Assembly (NCBI GenBank): GCA_963700865.1
Contig: CAVOZC010000001.1
Location: forward strand, 310,001-374,000
Source of the DNA: CAVOGJ01 sp963700865
GTDB lineage: Bacteria; Planctomycetota; Planctomycetia; Pirellulales; Pirellulaceae
Direction: 5' to 3'
Length of the DNA: 64,000 nucleotides
The notes beneath the pieces were generated by a model that was given only the letters and a program-made list of their open reading frames with translations, did not search any database and was not told where the DNA came from. A program made the translations under genes and the position numbers. Below are positions 18,317-26,491 of this stretch, piece by piece (the stretch's first letter is position 1; each line of letters begins with the position of its first letter).

Positions 18317-19907
18317 TCACTCCCACTCGATCGTGGCTGGAGGCTTGCTGCTGATGTCATAGGCCACTCGATTCACGCCTTGCACTTCATTGATGATCCG
18401 CGTGGAAATCCGGGCGAGCAGCTCGTACGGCAGTCGACTCCAGTCGGCCGTCATAAAATCATCGCTATGGACGCACCGCACGACGACCGTGTTTTCGTAC
18501 GTCCGCGCATCGCCCATGACACCCACACTCTGGACGGGCAGCAGCACGGCAAACGCCTGAGCCGTTTCTCGATACAAACCGGCCCGGCGAATTTCCTCCA
18601 CGACAATCGCATCCGCCTCGCGGAGGATGTCAAGTCGTTCCCGGGTCACTTCCCCCAGGCAACGTACGGCCAGCCCGGGCCCCGGGAATGGATGCCGCCA
18701 GACAATCTCCGCAGGCAGCCCCAGTTCCTCGCCCAGCCGCCGCACTTCATCCTTAAACAGGTCGCGCAGTGGTTCGATCAATTCGAACCCCAATTCGGCC
18801 GGCAAGCCGCCCACATTGTGGTGCAGCTTGATGGTGGCCGCGGGCCCATCGGGCGCGGCTCCGCTCTCGATCACATCGGGGTACAGCGTCCCTTGAGCCA
18901 AAAAGCGGGCCCCCTCGATACGGGCAGCTTCCTCTTTAAAACATTCGATAAAGGCATGCCCGATCCGTCGACGCTTCTCCTGCGGTTCCAAGACACCTGC
19001 CAGCGTGGCCATGAATCGCGGCTCACCGGCGACGACCCGCAAGTCGGTCGCGAAATGCTTGGTAAACTCGGCAATCACCAGTGCCTCTTCGTCCTTCCGC
19101 AACAGTCCGTTATCGACCAGGATACAGGACAACTGCGGACCGATCGCCCGATAAATGAGGGCGGCGGTGACGGCGGAATCGACGCCGCCGGATAAACCAC
19201 AGATGACTCGGTCCGCACCGACCCGCGCACGAATCGACTGGATCGCCTGTTCCGCGAAGTTACCCATCGTCCAGTGCCCGTCGCAGCCACAGACCTGCAG
19301 CAGAAAATTCTGGAGGATGCGGGCACCCGCCGGCGTATGCGTGACTTCGGGATGGAACTGCAGACCGAAGACGGGCAGCCGCTGATGCCGCACCGCGGCG
19401 ATGGGGCAGGTATCGGTGGCCGCCAGGGGCAGGAATTCCTCGGAGATCGCGGCCACTTGATCCGCGTGGCTCATCCAAACCTCGGTCTCGCGGGCGACTC
19501 CTTCAAAGAGCGGCGAATCGGCAAGGACTCGGCAAGCAGCGCGTCCGTACTCGCGCCGGTGTGTGGGCGACCTTTCCCCCCAGTGATTCGCAGGCCAGTT
19601 GCATGCCGTAACAAATGCCTAGCACGGGGATGCCGATCTCGAATAACCGCGGGTCGCATTTGGGGGCCGACCCTTCGTAGACGCTCGCAGGTCCTCCCGA
19701 CAGGATCAACCCGCGCGGCTGATGCTTACGTATCTGCTCAACCGAAATATCATGCCGTACGATTTCGCAATAGACGTGCTGCTCGCGCACACGACGGGCG
19801 ATCAATTGCGCGTACTGCGAACCGAAGTCGAGCACGAGTACCCGCTGGTCCGTGACTTGATCCGTCGATATCGTCTGGCTCCGTAAGGTCGTGCTCATCA
19901 TGGGCAT
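18317..19907 (-). CDS. guaA: GMP synthase (glutamine-hydrolysing), frameshifted
   Basis: Converts XMP to GMP using glutamine and ATP. The class I glutamine amidotransferase domain is intact ([20 protein letters not shown]; catalytic Cys in [20 protein letters not shown]). The PP-loop ATPase ([14 protein letters not shown]) and the dimerisation domain ending KPPATIEWE follow. The frame shifts at about 19547-19552: the sequence reads CGGCGCGAGTACGG where AREYGRA is expected, so two bases of a GC run are missing or one is extra. For an essential gene this is almost surely a sequence error. The start is placed at or just after 19907 because an upstream ATG overlaps a TATAAT box. Codon 1 could also be 19898. 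Confidence 0.88.
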
Positions 19908-19932
19908 CGGGGGTCTGAGAGGAAAGCGGGCC

Positions 19933-19938
19933 ATTATA
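19933..19938 (-). promoter_or_regulatory. Putative -10 box of guaA
   Basis: A perfect TATAAT on the minus strand, about 26 nt upstream of the chosen guaA start. No clear -35 box was found. An in-frame ATG overlaps this hexamer, which argues against that ATG as start. Confidence 0.45.
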
Positions 19939-20073
19939 CGGGGGGGCCGGTCGGACGACTAGCGACGGGGGAAACGCCGACAGGCTTCCCGGTCGTTGCT
20001 CGACCCGCCGCCGGGCGCTATAGTGACTTCGTCAAGAACGTGCCGCTGGAATTCGTGCCTGAACGGATGGATT

Positions 20074-20847
20074 GTGCAGATTCTGTTAACCAATGACGAC
20101 GGCATCTACGCCCCGGGGCTGAAAGCCATGGAGGAGGCCTTGCGGGCGGTGGGCGAAGTCTGCGTGGTGGCTCCCGCCACGGAGCAAAGTGGCGTGGCGC
20201 ATTCCATCACCTTCCTCAGCCCCTTGATCTGCAAAGCGGTCTTTGAGGGACGGGGCGAAAAGCAGCGGGGGTGGGCCGTGGAAGGCAGCCCGGCCGATTG
20301 CGTCAAAATCGGCGTCTTTGAATTCTGCCCTCGCCGTCCCGATCTGATCGTCAGCGGCATCAACGGAGGCCTGAATGCCGGCATCAACGTGCTCTACTCG
20401 GGCACGGTGGCCGCGGCCACGGAAGGCGCTTTTTTTGGCATTACGAGTATCGCCGTATCACTCGAATACGACGAACAGGCTCAATTTGAAACGGCGGCCC
20501 ACATCGCGGTCGGTCTGATCGAGCAATTGTTGGCACAAGCCGCCCGCAGCAAAACTATACAACATCAATATTCCGACCGCGGCCACTCGCGGGCCCGCCG
20601 AGGTCCGCATGGTCCCCATGGGACTGGAACGCTACGGCCAGAATTTTTTGAAGCGGCAAGATCCCAAGGGCGCACCTACTATTGGGCATCTGGCGAACCG
20701 CCGCCCGCCATCTCGGCCGTGGAAACCGACCTCACGGCGCTGAAGCAGGGACACATCACGGTGACGCCCCTCGGCTACGACCGGACGCAGCGCGACGACC
20801 TGGGGCAGATGCAATCGTGGCGATTACGATCGCCGACGTGCCCGTAA
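20074..20847 (+). CDS. surE: 5'/3'-nucleotidase SurE, with two compensating frameshifts
   Basis: A survival nucleotidase that dephosphorylates nucleoside monophosphates. The metal-site motif is LLTNDDGIYAPGL; GSPADCVKIG, VSGINGGLNAG and YSGTVAAATEGAF follow. GTG 20074 gives the family N-terminus. Between about 20552 and 20675 the frame is displaced: an extra A in an AAAA run and a missing G in GGG flank a segment. Read in the other frame, that segment gives LYNINIPTAATRGPAEVRMV and MGLERYGQNFLKR, which are true SurE residues. Afterwards the original frame resumes (TYYWASGEPPPAISAVETDL). The printed frame therefore contains about 40 wrong residues. Confidence 0.88.
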   Translation: MQILLTNDDGIYAPGLKAMEEALRAVGEVCVVAPATEQSGVAHSITFLSPLICKAVFEGRGEKQRGWAVEGSPADCVKIGVFEFCPRRPDLIVSGINGGLNAGINVLYSGTVAAATEGAFFGITSIAVSLEYDEQAQFETAAHIAVGLIEQLLAQAARSKTIQHQYSDRGHSRARRGPHGPHGTGTLRPEFFEAARSQGRTYYWASGEPPPAISAVETDLTALKQGHITVTPLGYDRTQRDDLGQMQSWRLRSPTCP

Positions 20848-20860
20848 ATTGGTTTGTCGC

Positions 20861-20877
20861 GGATCGCTCCGCGATCC
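20861..20877. terminator. Small hairpin between convergent surE and the BASS transporter
   Basis: A 6-bp stem GGATCG/CGATCC with a 5-nt loop sits in the 38-bp gap between two convergent genes. It lacks a T-tract, so a termination role is only a guess. Confidence 0.25.
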
Positions 20878-20885
20878 CCCGCACC

Positions 20886-21842
20886 TCACCGATCCCGTGC
20901 CTCTGCCGCCCACGACAAACGGTCTGCCACAAACGTATCGACCACCAATTGTGATACGTGATAGACCACCATCGGCACGACTACCAATCCGCTGCCGACC
21001 ATGAGTGCCACCTGCAACCCCACCATCAATGTCTTTTGGCTACCAGCGATGCCGACCGCGATCCAATCTCCGCGAGGCAACTTCAGCCACTGCCCCAGAA
21101 TGAACCCCAGGCAGAGCATCGAGACATGCAGCACCAGTACGACGGCCAGGAGCTTCAGCAGCGACCAGGTCAAGTCGCCCCAGGCCAGTCCCGCCACCCG
21201 CAACCCACAGTGTACGGCTCCCACCAATACAATCGAGAGGATCCCCATCTGCGAGGCCACCGACAACTGGCCCCGGTGCTTTGCGGCCCAATGAGCCACC
21301 GTGGATCGTTGCCTCAGCAATTGACCGATGGCCATCGGCAGCAGCACCAGCAGCCCCAACTTGCCAATCATCGGCCCCAGGTCGATCGTGACCACCTGAT
21401 GGAGCGCGTATGATAGCCACAAGGGAGTCACAATAAAGCACAGCAGATTCGTGATGGCCGTCACCATCAAGGCGACGATCTCGTTGCCACCGGCTCGGCG
21501 AGTCCAAACGGCCGCCGATGCGATCGTACAGGGCGCGGCGGCTGCCACCACCAACCCCGTGGCCAACTCATCGTCCAACAGTCTGGCCAGCCCGATCGCC
21601 AACAGGGGCAAGACGCCAAAATTGATGAACGATCCGAGCAAGGGTGCCCAGGGGCGGCGCACCGCTTGTCCAATGACACGAGTCTCCAATGGCAGCGTCG
21701 TGGCAAACAACACCAGCGCCACGATCAGATCACGAGCAGTCCTCCATTCCGTGATCCGCCGCAGGGCGAACGGTGCGAGTAAACCAATCAGCAGCACTGC
21801 CATCAGCCCCACGATAAACCAATGGCGCTTGAGTTGATCCAT
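20886..21842 (-). CDS. Bile acid:sodium symporter (BASS/SBF-like) family transporter
   Basis: 318 residues and about ten membrane helices. The sequence matches the SBF-like branch: PWAPLLGSFINFGVLPLLAI, the conserved VAAAAPCTIASAAVWTRRAG, an ITNLLCFIVTPLW helix, and GSQKTLMVGLQVALM near the end. It probably cotransports an organic anion with Na+; the substrate is unknown. ATG 21842 (MDQLKRHWFIVG) is chosen over 21899 because it puts the first helix at the N-terminus. The gene converges with surE. Confidence 0.88.
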   Translation of the reverse strand: MDQLKRHWFIVGLMAVLLIGLLAPFALRRITEWRTARDLIVALVLFATTLPLETRVIGQAVRRPWAPLLGSFINFGVLPLLAIGLARLLDDELATGLVVAAAAPCTIASAAVWTRRAGGNEIVALMVTAITNLLCFIVTPLWLSYALHQVVTIDLGPMIGKLGLLVLLPMAIGQLLRQRSTVAHWAAKHRGQLSVASQMGILSIVLVGAVHCGLRVAGLAWGDLTWSLLKLLAVVLVLHVSMLCLGFILGQWLKLPRGDWIAVGIAGSQKTLMVGLQVALMVGSGLVVVPMVVYHVSQLVVDTFVADRLSWAAEARDR

Positions 21843-22063
21843 ATTGCTAGCGATGCTCGCCAAAAGGTGATGACAGTGCCGCGCGACGGTCGCCCGCAAT
21901 TGTCGGCGAACTCAGCCACTGGTCAACGCCAGCCGCGTTGCCAGATGGTCAATCGGCAAACGACCTATCTCATGCAACTCTCCCGGACTAAAATCGGAAT
22001 GCCCCCCGCGTGCCGAGGACGGGCCGGCGGACCTCATTCCATCCACGACAGAAAAACCACCCC

Positions 22064-23206
22064 ATGCTGCGATATTGGACGGCTGGCGAATCCCACGGAA
22101 AGACGCTGTTGGCGATCGTGGATGGTTTCCCCGCCGGAGTCGAACTTGACACCGACATCATCGACGTCGATCTGGCGCTCCGCCAGGGCGGCCATGGACG
22201 CGGCGGTCGCCAGCGTATTGAAACGGACAAGGTCGCCATCTTGACGGGCATTTGGCGGGGCCAATCGCTGGGTAGCCCGATTACGCTGCAGGTCCTCAAC
22301 CGGGACTACAAGCTGGAACGCATGGATGACTTGGATCGCCCACGCCCGGGTCACGGCGACCTGACGGGGGCGATCAAATATCTGGGACCCGTTCGCGGCA
22401 TCCTGGAGCGCGCGAGCGCGCGAGAGACCGCGGTCCGCGTGGCCGCGGGCGGACTGTGTCGGCAATTGCTCCGCCAGTTTGGTATCGAGTCACTCGGCTA
22501 CGTGGTGGAACTGGGCGGTATCCGCGTGCCGCCTCGCACCGGCGGCACCATGGCGGAGCGGCGGGCGGTACGGGACGCCAGCGCCGTCTACACGCTTGAT
22601 CCCGCGTACGACGAAGAAATCTGCCGACGTATCGACGAGACGGGGAAAGCCGGTGACACGCTGGGTGGCATTGTCGAGGTGAGCGTCGAGGGCCTGCCGT
22701 TCGGCCTGGGAACCCACGCCCAGTGGGACCAGAAACTGGATGGCCGCATCGCGCAGGCGGTGATGGCGGTACAGGCCATCAAAGGGGTTGAAATTGGACT
22801 GGGTTTCGAGGCCGCGCGGCGCCCCGGTTCCCAGGTCCATGATCCCATCCAATACGACGCCGCCAACATCGACGCGCCGTCGCTCGGCTATATCCGCCCG
22901 ACCAATCACGCGGGAGGACTGGAAGCCGGCATGACCAATGGGCAACCCCTTGTCGTACGCGCCGCCATGAAACCCATCAGCACGCTGGCCAAGCCGCTGG
23001 AATCGATCAACATGCAGACGAAGCAAGCGGAAGCCGCGTCCTACGAACGGAGTGACGTCTGCGCCGTTTCCGCCTGTGCCATTATCGTGGAAAACGTGAT
23101 TGCAATCGAAGTCGCCCGCGCGCTGATTGAGAAATTTGGCGGAGACAGCCTGACTGAGATGCAGGCACGGTTCCAACTATTCCAGGAGCTGGCTCGGAAA
23201 CGGTAA
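22064..23206 (+). CDS. aroC: Chorismate synthase
   Basis: 380 residues. Last step of the shikimate pathway: EPSP to chorismate with reduced FMN. Visible are the N-terminal signature WTAGESHGKTLLAIVDGFPA, the phosphate/FMN region RGGRQRIETDKV, GHGDLTGAIKYLGPVRGILE, ASARETAVRVAAG, and TNHAGGLEAGMTNGQPLVVR. ATG 22064 gives the family N-terminus (MLRYWTAGESHG), although no strong ribosome binding site precedes it. Confidence 0.96.
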   Translation: MLRYWTAGESHGKTLLAIVDGFPAGVELDTDIIDVDLALRQGGHGRGGRQRIETDKVAILTGIWRGQSLGSPITLQVLNRDYKLERMDDLDRPRPGHGDLTGAIKYLGPVRGILERASARETAVRVAAGGLCRQLLRQFGIESLGYVVELGGIRVPPRTGGTMAERRAVRDASAVYTLDPAYDEEICRRIDETGKAGDTLGGIVEVSVEGLPFGLGTHAQWDQKLDGRIAQAVMAVQAIKGVEIGLGFEAARRPGSQVHDPIQYDAANIDAPSLGYIRPTNHAGGLEAGMTNGQPLVVRAAMKPISTLAKPLESINMQTKQAEAASYERSDVCAVSACAIIVENVIAIEVARALIEKFGGDSLTEMQARFQLFQELARKR

Positions 23207-23357
23207 ATACACACAAGCCGCGTCGGGTCCGAGCCGGGTTTTCGGCACGGGCCAGCAACCTGACGCATCGCAACTCGATATACCACAACCCGGCCGCCGG
23301 GACGCCGCTCTCCGGGGCGGCTTTGAAATGCCGCGAGCATTCCGCAGGACGCGATCG

Positions 23358-24587
23358 ATGCGCACCACGAATCGACAATGGATTCTGTCGCCTCAGCTTT
23401 CTGCTGTTGGGAGTCGGCCCGTTGTTGGTATCGCTCACCTGGGCCGCCTACCGCCGCGCGGCTTACGACGCCGGCGCCTATCGCGATTGGATTACCGGAC
23501 AAACGGGACTCGATATCCGGATTCATGACGTGGTCACCGCCCAACCCGGTACCGTGCGGTTGCTGGGAGTCAACCTGGTCGACCCGGAAACCGGGGCGGA
23601 GATCGCACGCTGCCGGCAGATCAGCCTCCGCCAAAGTCCTCGGGCCGTGGGGATTTATCTGCCCGAAATCAGCATCGAATCGCAGCAGTTCCAGCGATTC
23701 CTCGAACTGCTGCATGAACGCGTCCTCCGTCAGCGGCGTTTGCTGGAGCAGCCTGTGCATCTCGTGGCCGAGCAGGTCCACCTCATCTCACCCGCAGGCA
23801 CCCCTACCCTTTTCGAGTTCCGTCTCGACACGGACGCACAACTTCCGGTCCTGAGATCCTGCTGACCTTTCGCTGGGGAGACCAACCGGCGGGCGAACTG
23901 GTGCGTTTGCACCTGGTCCGCGAATATGGCCCCTCGGCAGCACATACGCGGATCGAGCTATTCACTGGGAAGACTCCCCTGCCCTGCTCGCTGTTGACTC
24001 GCTTCCCTGATCCACTGGCCACACTTGCCAAGCAGGCCACCTTTCAGGGAGACCTGATGATGGCGTCGTCGCGGCATGGCTGGACGGGCGAGCTGGCGGG
24101 CTGCCTGAACGACGTGCCGTTAGACCTGATCATGGCCAATCCGACCGAGCCCGGTATCAAGGGTGTTGCCCGGATCGCGCTCCGCCAATTGCAATTCCGC
24201 GAGGGGCGGGTGACCAACTTCTCGGGTACGTTGACGGCTGGGCCGGGGCATATTTCACCATCCTGGCTCCGCTTCGCGGAGGAGCGTCTGGGCATGTCCG
24301 TGGCGACGACGATGATTCCCCGGCATTCCGAGGAGATGATCGCCTTCGATCAGTTGGGGGTCCAGCTACGGATTGCCGCGGACGAGTTCCAGCTGCGGGG
24401 CGTGGTGGCCGGGGCGGTTCCCGAAGTGGTCCTCAGCCGGCAGGGGCAGCCGCTCCTTTCCACCGACGGCCAGCCGCTCCCGCCCGAGACCGTGCTGCGA
24501 GCCCTGTTGGGAATCGACGATCCGCAACGGCCACTTTACACGGCGGATGCGCCGCTCGTGAGGATGCTGTTGCCGACGGTGGAGTGA
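23358..24587 (+). CDS. Membrane-anchored hypothetical protein, frameshifted
   Basis: One gene in pieces. ATG 23358 has AGGAC at a good distance and starts MRTTNRQW. A shift near 23390 leads into a signal-anchor helix (SFLLLGVGPLLVSLTWAAY), then a long extracytoplasmic region (GLDIRIHDVVTAQPGTVRLL). That frame stops at a TGA near 23863. Another shift at about 23850 restores PEILLTFRWGDQPAGELVRL, and the frame continues cleanly to 24587. The domain pattern (a single N-terminal anchor, then beta-rich sequence with GVNLVDPETG) recalls AsmA/DUF748-like proteins, but I cannot assign it. Both shifts look like missing or extra single bases. Confidence 0.6.
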
Positions 24588-24599
24588 CGGCGTCTCCCA

Positions 24600-26008
24600 T
24601 CAGTTCCCACAGTAGGGGGAGCTGTCGGGCGTGACGGGACGGAAGATCAGCGTCTTACGTTCGAGCCAGCTCAATGGCTGTCCGTATTGCGGATCGTCGG
24701 CCACCTTATCGATGGTGAATCGGCGGCCATCTTGCCACACGGTCAGTGACATGTCGGGATCCTGCATGGCGCAGCGACGCACCTCAAACAAGGGGGTCAA
24801 ATAGCCAGGTTCGACATATTTCGCTTTCAGTTGGGGATTTGAAGTGTCCACAATCTTGACCAGGGCGTCCTGATATTGACTCACCACCCGCATCTGCCGC
24901 GGCAATAGATAATGATTCCACTCCCCCGCCTCGGTCCGCAGGTTGCTGAACATCGTGAACGAGCCCTGGGTCTTCAGTCCCATGTACGGGCAGAGCGCGT
25001 TGCAGATCGCCATTCCGAGTACGGCATATTGAAAGACGGTGCGCGGCAACCACCCCAATCGCGCACCAGGTACGATCGGTGAAAACAGCGTTGATCCGGT
25101 CAGCACGAACAGGGCCACGCGATCCCCGTCGACAGATACCAGCGACGGACGACAAAACGCGTTGTGACTTCCATCAGCGAGGTGCCGCCAAGCGAGGTGG
25201 CGACGATCACGGTCACTCCCGCAAGCAAGGCATACACGAACCACCGCCGCAGACCGTCCCACAGCTGAGGACCGACCGCGTAGATGCGCTGCAGACGCTC
25301 GCTCAGACGCTCGTCAAAACACTCGGGTGTGAACAAATAAAGCATCGCGTAGACCACGATGGTAAAGTCAAACACCATCACGGCGGGGGAAGCCACGATC
25401 ATGCCATGAAAGAACAAGCCAATCATGATGCCTAAGTTGCGAAGTGGCCGGATGCACAGGCAAATGGGCAAGGCGGCCTCAAACAAGGCGGTTAACCAGG
25501 CGACCGCCGGCCTCCAGATGATCCAGGACAAGGCAGGCAGGGCACCCACCTGGTAGTCCATCAAGACACTCGCGCAGCTGTCCTCGGGATTGAGAAACTG
25601 GACATTGAACTTGGCGAAGGCCGCGCTGCCGTAGCAGATCAGGAAGGCCAGGCGAGCCGACGGAACGAAGCGTTCGAAAAGCGCGTCGTGGCGGACCACC
25701 CCCTCCCGCCACCCGAGCCAGGCCGCGGAACCCAGCGTCAACAGGTTCACGAAAAACAGCAACAACCAGTGATCAGGATTGAACGGCGCATCGACCAACG
25801 TGTGGCCGACTTGCAGGCCGCAGAGCGTCAGGAAACGAGGCATGCTGGGGCGGACCAGCGTCAAGCCACTGGCGATGAGCACGGCCACAGCCAACCACCA
25901 GGATGCCGATGATGCCTGGAAACGCGGCAGGTGGACGCTGAAATGAGCCAGGCAGCAGAGTGCCAACAGCTGGGGATACCAGCCGAAACGACGCGTCGAG
26001 TCTTCCAT
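24600..26008 (-). CDS. Multi-pass membrane protein, HTTM-like, frameshifted
   Basis: About 470 residues once joined. The N-terminal two-thirds has roughly eight membrane helices (WLLLFFVNLLTLGSAAWLGW, LIGLFFHGMIVASPAVMVFD) and a motif YGSAAFAKFNVQFLNPEDSC. This resembles HTTM/vitamin-K-carboxylase-like membrane proteins of planctomycetes. The C-terminal third is soluble (FSNLRTEAGEWNHYLLPRQM, VADDPQYGQPLSWLERKTLI). The first frame ends at a TGA near 25103. Shifting at about 25110-25130 gives VSVDGDRVALFVLTGSTLFS and a clean continuation to 24600. Family assignment is tentative; the membrane topology is clear. Confidence 0.65.
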
Positions 26009-26491
26009 GCGAGCTTCTCGGGCAGGGATGCGGCCGGACGCGACCTCGCCGCCGGGGCGTGTCGCCGTGACCGATCAAGGACAGGCGGGACTTCTAGGAG
26101 AGTCTAGAACACTCCCGCCCTTCGGTTTCGCGGCCCGCTGCCATCCGCGCGGATCGCAGCCCCCGCCCTGGCGAGTATCACCGTCACAAGCCGAATATCC
26201 CGCTCCTCAGCCGGCAAAAATCACCACCAAGCGCCGCCTTACTCAAATTCATACTCATACTCATATTCATACTCGTGCTCCTGCTCCTGCTCGTGCTCGT
26301 GCTCGTGCTCGTGCTCCTGCTCCTGCTCGTGCTCCTGCTCGTGCTCGTGCTCGCTGCTCCTGCTCCTGCTCCTGCTCGTCCCCGTCCCCGTCCCCGTCCC
26401 CGTCCCCGTCCCCGTCTACGACACGCCATTGCGTCCCCCTGACGCCAAAGCAAGACGCTCCCGCCGCGGCGCCGCCCCGTGATCGCCACGG
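26009..26491. other. Intergenic region dominated by a hexamer repeat
   Basis: Separates two minus-strand genes. Apart from the TCNNNN hexamer tract (26241-26416) I see no gene. Frames through the tract encode only low-complexity dipeptide runs such as Arg-Ser-Thr-Ser. Confidence 0.6.
26241..26416. repeat. Tandem hexanucleotide microsatellite with three successive variants
   Basis: About 29 tandem 6-mers. The tract starts with TCATAC/TCATAT units, passes to a mixed block of TCGTGC and TCCTGC units with one phase slip (TCGCTGC), and ends in about six CCGTCC units. The order suggests stepwise slippage and substitution from one end. It is non-coding and lies between two genes of the same orientation. 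Confidence 0.9.

Noticed and set aside
23850..23870. TGA read as selenocysteine in the 23.4-kb membrane protein
   Set aside because: Continuing in the same frame gives no protein-like sequence; the neighbouring frame does, so it is a frameshift.
25100..25135. TGA read as selenocysteine in the HTTM-like gene
   Set aside because: The other frame continues with good membrane-protein sequence, so a frameshift explains it.
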